Positions 6,847-11,855 of a stretch of DNA of 13,215 bases are shown here, piece after piece. The DNA is taken from positions 1 through 13,215 of the forward strand of contig JAGVDT010000071.1 of assembly GCA_020058565.1 (NCBI GenBank), read 5' to 3'. The first letter of the stretch is position 1; the number at the start of each line of letters is the position of its first letter. The stretch is from Minisyncoccota bacterium (lineage in GTDB: Bacteria; Patescibacteriota; Minisyncoccia; Phycocordibacterales; UBA2100). The notes beneath the pieces are model-generated. The model had not been told where the DNA came from. It saw only the letters and a list, made by a program, of their open reading frames with translations, and did no database searches. The position numbers and the translations under genes are program-made.

Positions 6847-7902
6847 CTAATATGTATACGGTTGGTAGTACATCGGGTTTGTGTAGTAGTTGTTGTACTG
6901 CTGCGGATATTGCTGATACTGCGGTGGATATGCCTGATAGGTTGGCTGCGGAGCGTAGCCACCAACCAGCGTGGCTGACGCGTAATTGTTGACCGGGACA
7001 CTGTCGCCGGAAAGCGCTACGGTAAACGTGCCGGTCTGCGCAGAGTTGCTCCAGCGCAAAGTGTTGATCATATGATCGCCGGGCTGCAGTGAGTTTTGTG
7101 CCGGCGAATTGTAAACATAGCCGCCTGCGGTCGGGAGATTAGCGCTAAAGTAATATGTGCCCGAACTCGAGCCGCCAATATTTGCAATATCAAACTGCGC
7201 GGCGGCGATGTCGTCGTAGTACATAGGGGCGCGCTGCACGAACATTCCCGTAGAGCGGTCTATTACGCCGAGCGCGAGTATGCGCACCGAAAGGTCAGCC
7301 GGCGATGTATTGGCGGAAGCCGGTGTTGGCGTTGGCGAAGGCGTTGGACTCGGCGGATTCGATCCGCCAGCTGGCGGAGGGGTCGGCGTGCCGGAAGGCG
7401 CGGGTGTCGGTGTGGCGCTCGAAACTCTGTTTACGAGTATAGTCGCGGAGCCCTGGACTCTTTGCGAAGAAGTTGCGTTGGGGAGAAAGACCACAGATAT
7501 CGGCATTGAAGTCGTCGCAACGCCTTCGAGAACCGGCGTAAACGAAAGTGTTGTCGCAGTGCCTACAGTGTAGGAATTGCCGCAGGGGATCGCTATGTCA
7601 GCGCTTTTGAGCGTGAGGCCGCTTTTGCATTGATAAAGAAATGCGTAGTTGCCGCGCTCCTCGGTGGAGTATTGCCATGAAATGTCGAACTTCTCGCCGG
7701 AAGTTACCTGAGTGGGCGCGGTGATAGTGATTTTTGGTGTGCGGTTGAAAAGCCCCGAAAGCCAGCTTTGCGAAAGACCCATCAGATGCACGAGTCCCCA
7801 GATCACCACGACAATAAGTATGATGAGTCCGATGATGGCAACGAGGTTTGAAAAAAAGCTTCCGCGCGGCTCCTCTATTACGGGAGGGATTTGATCGGCC
7901 AT
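6847..7902 (-). CDS. Membrane-anchored surface protein: Ig-like domain, Pro/Thr linker, CARDB-like domain, Tyr/Gln-rich tail
   Basis: 351 residues. A short polar N-terminus is followed by one transmembrane segment (about 18-40, NLVAIIGLIILIVVVIWGLV), probably with the C-terminus outside. Residues 57-158 form an Ig-like beta domain (ITITAPTQVTSGEKFDISW) with Cys92 and Cys107. Residues 162-200 are a Pro/Thr/Ser linker typical of wall-spanning regions. Residues 202-313 resemble a CARDB-type adhesion domain (DLSVRILALGVI, AAAQFDIANIGGSSSG, SLQPGDH). The tail (314-351) is Tyr/Gln/Pro-rich. No sorting motif is present, so the N-terminal segment is the anchor. It is divergent from the sortase and shares promoter sequence with it. 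The linker contains a palindromic repeat at DNA level. Domain names are by pattern only. Confidence 0.8.
   Translation of the reverse strand: MADQIPPVIEEPRGSFFSNLVAIIGLIILIVVVIWGLVHLMGLSQSWLSGLFNRTPKITITAPTQVTSGEKFDISWQYSTEERGNYAFLYQCKSGLTLKSADIAIPCGNSYTVGTATTLSFTPVLEGVATTSMPISVVFLPNATSSQRVQGSATILVNRVSSATPTPAPSGTPTPPPAGGSNPPSPTPSPTPTPASANTSPADLSVRILALGVIDRSTGMFVQRAPMYYDDIAAAQFDIANIGGSSSGTYYFSANLPTAGGYVYNSPAQNSLQPGDHMINTLRWSNSAQTGTFTVALSGDSVPVNNYASATLVGGYAPQPTYQAYPPQYQQYPQQYNNYYTNPMYYQPYTY
7352..7378 (+). repeat. Palindromic repeat inside the Pro/Thr linker of the 6847-7902 gene
   Basis: Two overlapping inverted repeats: GGCGGAT-TCG-ATCCGCC (7352-7368) and the perfect 16-nt palindrome TCCGCCAGCTGGCGGA (7363-7378). 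The second part matches the gyrB insertion at 4432-4448 apart from one base. It encodes part of PPPAGGSNPP in the linker, where extra residues are easily tolerated. Confidence 0.6.
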
Positions 7903-7919
7903 ATTGTTTTGTTGGCTAA

Positions 7920-7947
7920 ATAATCACGCATTTCCAGCGATTGTCAA
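7920..7947 (-). promoter_or_regulatory. Promoter for the 6847-7902 gene (minus strand)
   Basis: On the minus strand TTGACA (7947-7942) is a perfect -35, followed after 16 nt by GATTAT (7925-7920), a 4/6 -10 box. The predicted start leaves a leader of roughly 10 nt before the ATG. The -35 overlaps the -35 of the sortase promoter by five bases. Confidence 0.55.
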
Positions 7948-7969
7948 ACCCACGGAATCAACGTAGAAT
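7941..7969 (+). promoter_or_regulatory. Promoter for the sortase gene (plus strand)
   Basis: TTGTCA (7941-7946), a 17-nt spacer and TAGAAT (7964-7969). Transcription would start near 7976, about 3 nt before the ATG at 7979, so the message is nearly leaderless; no Shine-Dalgarno sequence is present. Confidence 0.65.
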
Positions 7970-7978
7970 TTTTTGGTT

Positions 7979-8659
7979 ATGAGCCCTCAAGGCCAGAGCC
8001 AAAAGTCGCCGTTTCCTGTATTCATCGCGACCACGATAGTGATTTTCTTTTTGGCGCTTTCGGCCGCCGACTCTGTAGGATTCATCCCCGACTATCTCGA
8101 CCAGACTGAAGGCGATCTCTTTGCGACACCGGCTGCGCGGCAGGCGAGCGCGGACGCACTTTCGATATCCCAGCTCCCGACGACGACCGATCTGGTGAAT
8201 CCGATGATCCCGACTGCGCTTCCAGTACGTATTTCTATCCCGGCTATCGACCTCGATCTCGCCGTGCAAAATCCTGCCACACGCGACATCTTGGCGCTTG
8301 ATGAGCTCTTGAAAAAAGGTCCGGCTCGCTATGTAGACAGCGCAAAGCTCGGCCCGAAAGGCAACATGATAATTTTCGCGCATTCTTCGCATCTGCCGAT
8401 CGTGCATAATCAGATGTACAGAGCGTTTAACCGCATACCCGACCTACAAGCGGGGGACACAATCACCATCGAAGGCGACGACGGTAAATCGTATTTGTAT
8501 TCAGTAGTCGACGTCCACAAAGCCGACGCCAATGAAGACAAAATAGACCTTTCACCCGAAAAGGGCACCCGCCTTACGCTCGTGACCTGCGACACGCTCA
8601 CCAGCAAATCCTCTCGCTTCATCCTCACTGCCGACTTTGTCGGTACTATTGACAGTTAG
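7979..8659 (+). CDS. Sortase family cysteine transpeptidase
   Basis: 226 residues from ATG 7979; an in-frame TTG two codons earlier is less likely given the promoter position. The N-terminal hydrophobic segment (12-30, FPVFIATTIVIFFLALSAA) is a membrane anchor. A linker follows, then the sortase beta-barrel from about 82 (PVRISIPAIDLDLAV). Catalytic residues seen: His135 in IIFAHSSHLP, Cys204 in LTLVTCDTL and Arg213 in SSRFIL, in the order and spacing of the family. Sortases cut at an LPXTG-like signal and join the protein to a cell-surface amine. Two neighbouring genes encode LPYTG and IPYTG proteins, which are the obvious substrates. The class is not certain from motifs. It is transcribed divergently from the CARDB-like protein gene. 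Confidence 0.9.
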   Translation: MSPQGQSQKSPFPVFIATTIVIFFLALSAADSVGFIPDYLDQTEGDLFATPAARQASADALSISQLPTTTDLVNPMIPTALPVRISIPAIDLDLAVQNPATRDILALDELLKKGPARYVDSAKLGPKGNMIIFAHSSHLPIVHNQMYRAFNRIPDLQAGDTITIEGDDGKSYLYSVVDVHKADANEDKIDLSPEKGTRLTLVTCDTLTSKSSRFILTADFVGTIDS

Positions 8660-8678
8660 TGCAACTGTGTGTTAATAA
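8649..8678 (+). promoter_or_regulatory. Possible promoter for the small Cys-rich membrane protein
   Basis: A perfect TTGACA (8649-8654) overlaps the last codons of the sortase gene. A weak -10, TTAATA (8672-8677) or TAATAA (8673-8678), follows at 17-18 nt. The -35 is good and the -10 poor. Confidence 0.35.
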
Positions 8679-8697
8679 GCACTGGGTAATCAGCAGA

Positions 8698-8716
8698 AAC
8701 CGCCACAACAGCGGTT
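8698..8716 (+). terminator. Small hairpin between the sortase gene and the 8742 gene
   Basis: AACCGC (8698-8703) pairs with GCGGTT (8711-8716) around a 7-nt loop, followed by GTTTA. It could be a weak terminator for the sortase transcript or a leader structure just before the strong ribosome-binding site AAAGGAG (8726-8732). Confidence 0.35.
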
Positions 8717-8741
8717 GTTTACATCAAAGGAGTGCACGGAG

Positions 8742-9050
8742 ATGAATGCTTTGTTGTCTTCGATCGCTACTGTCGTCGGTTGGGTCGTGATGATCCTCTT
8801 CATTCTGGTACTGGGCGGAGTTGCGCTCGACTGGTTCAGGACTTCTGACGTACCGCGACTGAGTTCGCCGCTTCCTGGCGTGATCAAATCGCCTGGCGAT
8901 ACGGACACGCCAGTCGGTATGGAACTGGGGGCACGCAAACATTCTACTTGCAGGCCTCTATGTAAGGGCAAAGCCCGAGGGACGCAGGTTCCCGCTCAAT
9001 GCCCGGAGGATCCAGCTGGCACTTCAGGCTGCACGTGCGTGTGCCGTTAA
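8742..9050 (+). CDS. Small membrane protein with Cys-rich C-terminal tail, function unknown
   Basis: 102 residues. AAAGGAG (8726-8732), 9 nt before the ATG, is one of the best ribosome-binding sites in the window and fixes the start; the frame is open further upstream, to 8715. One transmembrane segment (8-30, IATVVGWVVMILFILVLGGV) is followed by a Pro/Gly-rich stretch and a tail with six Cys (70, 74, 87, 97, 99, 101) ending CTCVCR. If the tail is outside the membrane the Cys could form disulfides; if inside, they could bind metal. No family is recognised. A clear stem-loop ends the gene. It lies between the sortase and its likely substrate but has no sorting signal. Confidence 0.65.
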   Translation: MNALLSSIATVVGWVVMILFILVLGGVALDWFRTSDVPRLSSPLPGVIKSPGDTDTPVGMELGARKHSTCRPLCKGKARGTQVPAQCPEDPAGTSGCTCVCR

Positions 9051-9054
9051 GGAT

Positions 9055-9080
9055 GGGCGGCGTTCAGTAGAATGCCGCCC
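9055..9080 (+). terminator. Terminator of the 8742 gene
   Basis: GGGCGGCGTTC (9055-9065) pairs with GAATGCCGCCC (9070-9080) around AGTA, 11 pairs including one G-T. It is followed by GATAATTTCG, a weak T-run, and starts 4 nt after the stop codon. Confidence 0.7.
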
Positions 9081-9096
9081 GATAATTTCGTCAAAA

Positions 9097-9102
9097 TATA
9101 AT
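9097..9102 (+). promoter_or_regulatory. Possible -10 box for the LPYTG protein gene
   Basis: TATAAT (9097-9102) lies only 4 nt before the ATG at 9107, suggesting leaderless transcription. There is no clear -35 and no ribosome-binding site. Confidence 0.4.
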
Positions 9103-9106
9103 CACT

Positions 9107-10060
9107 ATGACTTATCGCAATACAGCAAATCTAATAATCGGCATCGTCTGTATTGTTTCGACTTTTTCTACGGGTGCATCAGTGGCTGCGCAAGAATACG
9201 AAGGAGACCTCTACTATCCTGCTGGCGGAGATCTTTATTACGGAGACATTGGAGGTGACCTCTACTACGATAGCGGTGGAGATCTATACTTTCCATCAGG
9301 CGGAGATATTGATACTCCAGGCTACGAAGGAGATCTGTATTATCCTGCAGGTGGTGATTTGTATTACGGTGGTAGTGGAGATTTGTATTATCCATCGGGA
9401 GGTGATCTGTACTACGACAGGGGCGGGGATTTATATCGCAACGTCGACCCTGGCGTATACAGTCGAGAAATTGGATACCCAATAGGTGGATCGTATTCTT
9501 ATCCTGACTATTCTTACTATTCGGATTCCTACTACTCTTCTCCAGGCTATTCATACGCTGCGCCATACCTCGCCTCGTACTATCCGGCGTACTCTTCGTA
9601 CTGGCCGTCAATGACTTCTTCGCCATTATATTACGCGCCATCTCCGACTGCTATGCCTCCACGATCTGGTGGCTCGACCAATATCTCCAACGTCAACAAC
9701 AACACCAACGTCAACAATGTAGTAAACAACAACAATAGCTCCGCAGTAGCTATTGCCACCGTTTCGCAAGCGGCGACACCAGTACAGTACCCAGTCGTTT
9801 ACACGCAACCAGCGCCTACGTACGTGCAACCGTATGTGCAGCAACAGCCGGTAGTTGTAAATCCGCCGGTATATCAGCCTGCATATCAGGTAGTCCCACA
9901 GCCAATTTCCTACGCACCTGCTGCCAACTATGTAAGCCTCACGCAGTTGCCATACACTGGTGACTCAGATTATTCGCAAATGCTCATGTGGCTTTCAATA
10001 GTCATGTTTGCTGGCTCAGCGGCATACCTCTTGGCGTACAGACTGCGCCTTGTCGGCTAA
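9107..10060 (+). CDS. Sortase-anchored surface protein with GDLYY repeats and LPYTG signal
   Basis: 317 residues. Signal peptide about 1-28 (TANLIIGIVCIVSTFSTGAS, cleavage near VAA-QE). Residues 31-110 hold nine GDLYY-like units spaced about 8 residues apart, arranged as two related 42-44-residue blocks (31-72 and 73-116), each opening with YEGDLYYPAGGDLYYG. A Tyr/Ser-rich part (120-175) and an Asn-rich block (193-219) follow. That block is identical to one in the 11856 gene. A Pro/Gln/Val/Tyr spacer leads to YVSLTQLPYTG (275-285), a transmembrane segment (about 291-310) and a short basic tail (YRLRLVG), the full layout of a sortase sorting signal. The neighbouring sortase is the likely partner. 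The role is unknown; an adhesive or surface-layer role is a guess from the Tyr-rich repeats. Confidence 0.85.
   Translation: MTYRNTANLIIGIVCIVSTFSTGASVAAQEYEGDLYYPAGGDLYYGDIGGDLYYDSGGDLYFPSGGDIDTPGYEGDLYYPAGGDLYYGGSGDLYYPSGGDLYYDRGGDLYRNVDPGVYSREIGYPIGGSYSYPDYSYYSDSYYSSPGYSYAAPYLASYYPAYSSYWPSMTSSPLYYAPSPTAMPPRSGGSTNISNVNNNTNVNNVVNNNNSSAVAIATVSQAATPVQYPVVYTQPAPTYVQPYVQQQPVVVNPPVYQPAYQVVPQPISYAPAANYVSLTQLPYTGDSDYSQMLMWLSIVMFAGSAAYLLAYRLRLVG
9197..9436 (+). repeat. Coding repeat array: GDLYY octads in two larger blocks
   Basis: GDLYY-like cores begin at residues 33, 41, 50, 58, 66 (degenerate GDI), 75, 83, 91, 99 and 107. The usual spacing is 8 residues. The YEGDLYYPAGGDLYYG opening recurs 42 residues later, which suggests duplication of a larger unit. 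Codons vary between units (for example GGAGACCTC, GGAGATCTT, GGTGATTTG), so the array is not recent. Confidence 0.85.
9683..9763 (+). repeat. 27-codon conserved Asn-rich block, copy 1
   Basis: Residues 193-219 (beginning ISNVNNNTNV and ending SSAVAIATV) are identical to residues 156-182 of the 11856 product, while 18 of the 27 codons differ, all synonymously. The flanks diverge quickly, although PVQYPV follows in both. The protein sequence is under strong constraint. Confidence 0.9.
9947..10057 (+). other. Cell-surface sorting signal (LPYTG, membrane segment, basic tail)
   Basis: LPYTG at residues 281-285, then MLMWLSIVMFAGSAAYLLAY and RLRLVG. This is the standard three-part signal of sortase substrates. 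Cleavage would be expected between Thr284 and Gly285. Confidence 0.85.
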
Positions 10061-10096
10061 ATTTCTTTGTCACCGCTTTTGCTTCAAGTACGTCGG

Positions 10097-11230
10097 CTAC
10101 TTATTTAGCTTCCGGAACCAGTCTGGTATTTTTATTGGAGCGGTTTCCGGTGTAGGTTTCTGGCCTTTACTATTTAATTCTTTAAACCAGCTTGGTATTT
10201 CATGCTGGACAGGTTTTTCACCATTTGGGCCAATACCTCTATCTTTGGGTGTTGCGTATATCATCAAAGGCGTTCCACCTAGTATCTCCCAACCCTCTCG
10301 ATTTTTTATGAGCTTTCCTTCCTCTACGTACGGTGCGCTGTCTTCATCTTTTTCAAACAAGGATGCTATTGCGACATTGGACATACGGGCGCAACCGCTG
10401 CTATCGCGTTCGCCGAGCTTGTTTTGATAATTCGTGCCGTGGAGATTTGCGCCACGTTCCATTGGTGTGTCCGGACCAATCAAAAGGAGTCTGGCCGTTA
10501 TCATTTCTGGATATGTATCCCGCCCATCCAAGTGCCTTGAGAATGTTCGTGAGCCTCCGTTGTTAAGTGCAAGTTCTTGAAATGCGCTTTTGTGCGGATT
10601 TAGTACTGAAACAACCTCGCCCAAAAGACCCTCGTAAGATATGTTCTTGCCTTTTCCTATGCGGTGCATGCCTAGCGGTGTCCCGCCTGAATTCACTTTA
10701 TTGCTGTACTGCAATACGGACGGTGTTACTAGTATTGATTTCACAAAGTTTAGCTTTCCGTCGACTTTTTTTACCATATATATTTTTCGAAGGTCGCCAA
10801 GCATGTAATATCTGTATTTGCCTTCAGTGATTGCGTCTGAAAGCTGCTTCAATGGGTCCATGAGCTTAGGGTCTTTTTCTCCATTTTTAGAGGTGTCGCT
10901 AAGCTCTTTTATTCGAGCGATTTCTGACTCGTCTGGGATTTCCATAAGCGCACTTTTGAGTAGGTAATTACGCAGACCTTCCGGTGATGAACTAGGGGGC
11001 GGCGCCATACGGGGGATCAATTTAGTATCAGCATTACGCACGGCATGTAGTCCCGCTACAAGACGATTTGCGGTAGCAACATTTCTATCGGCAAGCTCTT
11101 TCTGCAAAAGTGCTCTTGGGTCAAGTTTGTCGAGCGGCTCATTCGCGCCCGCTCTGCGGCCTAGACCTAGTGATGCCAAAAATGCTCCGCCAGTACCGAG
11201 AAACTTTCGGCGATTTATGCCGCCATCCAT
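10097..11230 (-). CDS. Tat-exported L,D-transpeptidase (YkuD family)
   Basis: 377 residues. The N-terminus NRRKFLGTGGAFLASLGLG (6-24) is a twin-arginine signal (RRxFL), cleaved near AGA-N. A helix-rich region (30-130) precedes the YkuD domain (about 139-327): YYMLGDLRKIYMV, TPLGMHRIG and the active-site segment HGTNYQNKLGERDSSGC then ARMSN (264-285), with His264, nucleophile Cys280 and Arg282. Most relatives read SHGC(I/V)RM; here the His is Ser (SSGC). These enzymes form 3-3 peptidoglycan cross-links or attach proteins to the wall. The C-terminus carries a two-copy motif, IPSWFKELN (345-353) and IPDWFRKLN (368-376). The gene is convergent with the LPYTG gene 36 nt away and lies among surface-protein genes, which fits a wall-remodelling role. 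Confidence 0.88.
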   Translation of the reverse strand: MDGGINRRKFLGTGGAFLASLGLGRRAGANEPLDKLDPRALLQKELADRNVATANRLVAGLHAVRNADTKLIPRMAPPPSSSPEGLRNYLLKSALMEIPDESEIARIKELSDTSKNGEKDPKLMDPLKQLSDAITEGKYRYYMLGDLRKIYMVKKVDGKLNFVKSILVTPSVLQYSNKVNSGGTPLGMHRIGKGKNISYEGLLGEVVSVLNPHKSAFQELALNNGGSRTFSRHLDGRDTYPEMITARLLLIGPDTPMERGANLHGTNYQNKLGERDSSGCARMSNVAIASLFEKDEDSAPYVEEGKLIKNREGWEILGGTPLMIYATPKDRGIGPNGEKPVQHEIPSWFKELNSKGQKPTPETAPIKIPDWFRKLNK

Positions 11231-11236
11231 ATCGCT

Positions 11237-11242
11237 AGAATA
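11237..11242 (-). promoter_or_regulatory. Possible -10 box for the L,D-transpeptidase gene
   Basis: TATTCT on the minus strand (11242-11237) lies 6 nt before the ATG at 11230, again implying a leaderless or nearly leaderless message. No convincing -35 at standard spacing was found. Confidence 0.3.
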
Positions 11243-11269
11243 TCATGGTATTGAGCCGTAAATAGGGTA

Positions 11270-11297
11270 TTGACAAATAGACATTATAGTGTATAAT
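11270..11297 (+). promoter_or_regulatory. Consensus promoter for the small four-Cys exported protein
   Basis: TTGACA (11270-11275), a 16-nt spacer and TATAAT (11292-11297): both boxes are perfect. The predicted start near 11304 gives a leader of about 90 nt, longer than those of neighbouring genes, ending in a purine-rich ribosome-binding site (AGAGAGG, 11383-11389). This is the strongest promoter seen in the window. Confidence 0.8.
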
Positions 11298-11393
11298 AGT
11301 TAATAGAGTATCTGTTCTATAGCTCCGCTTCCTCTTGGATGTTTGCGCAGGACACAACTGCATAAACACCCGAGAGGGAGAAAGAGAGGTGCC

Positions 11394-11678
11394 ATGAAAG
11401 CACTTTTCGTTGCGACCTTTTTGGTCGTCGGAGTTTCGGGGTTGGCTCAGGCCAATCCATCTTGTCACTTTAACCTCAAAGACCGGGCCTGGCAGAACTG
11501 CCGGCCCGTCATCGGGAACCCCGGCGTTCCCGATGAGCGCTACATGCGTATGAAGGCTCCTCAAAAGGGGGCAAGTCCAGGGGACGGCTGCGAGGTCGTT
11601 AAGAATGGTCGGGGCGCACAGCTCTGGCGATGCCCACCCGGGACGATTCAATCGCTGCGCGCGGCAATGGGGAAGTGA
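11394..11678 (+). CDS. Small exported four-Cys protein, function unknown
   Basis: 94 residues from ATG 11394, chosen because AGAGAGG lies 4 nt upstream and the signal peptide starts exactly here; the frame is open further upstream, to 11343. The signal peptide is MKALFVATFLVVGVSGLAQA, cleaved before NPS. The mature protein is about 74 residues with Cys24, Cys36, Cys66 and Cys80, enough for two disulfides (CHFNLKDRAWQNC; GCEVVKNGRGAQLWRC). TGA stop. No family is recognised. The perfect promoter, good ribosome-binding site and 3' stem-loop suggest high expression. No anchor or sorting signal is present, so the product is probably released or periplasm-like. Confidence 0.75.
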   Translation: MKALFVATFLVVGVSGLAQANPSCHFNLKDRAWQNCRPVIGNPGVPDERYMRMKAPQKGASPGDGCEVVKNGRGAQLWRCPPGTIQSLRAAMGK

Positions 11679-11684
11679 CGGGAT

Positions 11685-11718
11685 GCGAGGTAGTAGTTTC
11701 CGGCTACTACTACCTCGC
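11685..11718 (+). terminator. Stem-loop after the 11394 gene, probable terminator
   Basis: GCGAGGTAGTAGT (11685-11697) and ACTACTACCTCGC (11706-11718) form a perfect 13-pair stem with an 8-nt loop, starting 6 nt after the stop. It is followed by CCTCCGCTTAAC, not a T-run. Confidence 0.6.
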
Positions 11719-11748
11719 CCTCCGCTTAACTAAAAACTATCGCAGATA

Positions 11749-11778
11749 TTGACATATTGGTGTTAAGTGTGTTAAAAT
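11749..11778 (+). promoter_or_regulatory. Promoter for the IPYTG protein gene
   Basis: TTGACA (11749-11754), an 18-nt spacer and TAAAAT (11773-11778). The predicted leader is about 70 nt, AT-rich, without a Shine-Dalgarno sequence. It holds a small GNRA-type hairpin, GGTC-GCAA-GACC (11828-11839), about 16 nt before the ATG. Confidence 0.7.
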
Positions 11779-11855
11779 ATCGAGCGATAGATAGCAATAT
11801 TTATTCGAAAAGTTATTAAATAAGCTAGGTCGCAAGACCAAATAAAAATAATTAT

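Noticed and set aside
8715..8741. Earlier start for the small Cys-rich membrane protein
   Set aside because: The ribosome-binding site AAAGGAG lies inside this stretch and points to ATG 8742, and the hydrophobic segment follows that start directly.
9197..9436. CRISPR-like or satellite DNA array
   Set aside because: The periodicity is in codons of one long open frame with signal peptide and sorting signal; the DNA units vary mainly at synonymous positions.
10008..10427. Plus-strand frame over the end of the L,D-transpeptidase gene
   Set aside because: It is antisense to the YkuD gene, whose catalytic motif and Tat signal are clear, and overlaps the 3' end of the LPYTG gene out of frame.
11828..11839. 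Riboswitch or RNA regulator in the leader of the IPYTG gene
   Set aside because: Only a four-pair GNRA-type hairpin is visible in an otherwise AT-rich leader; no known riboswitch core was recognised.
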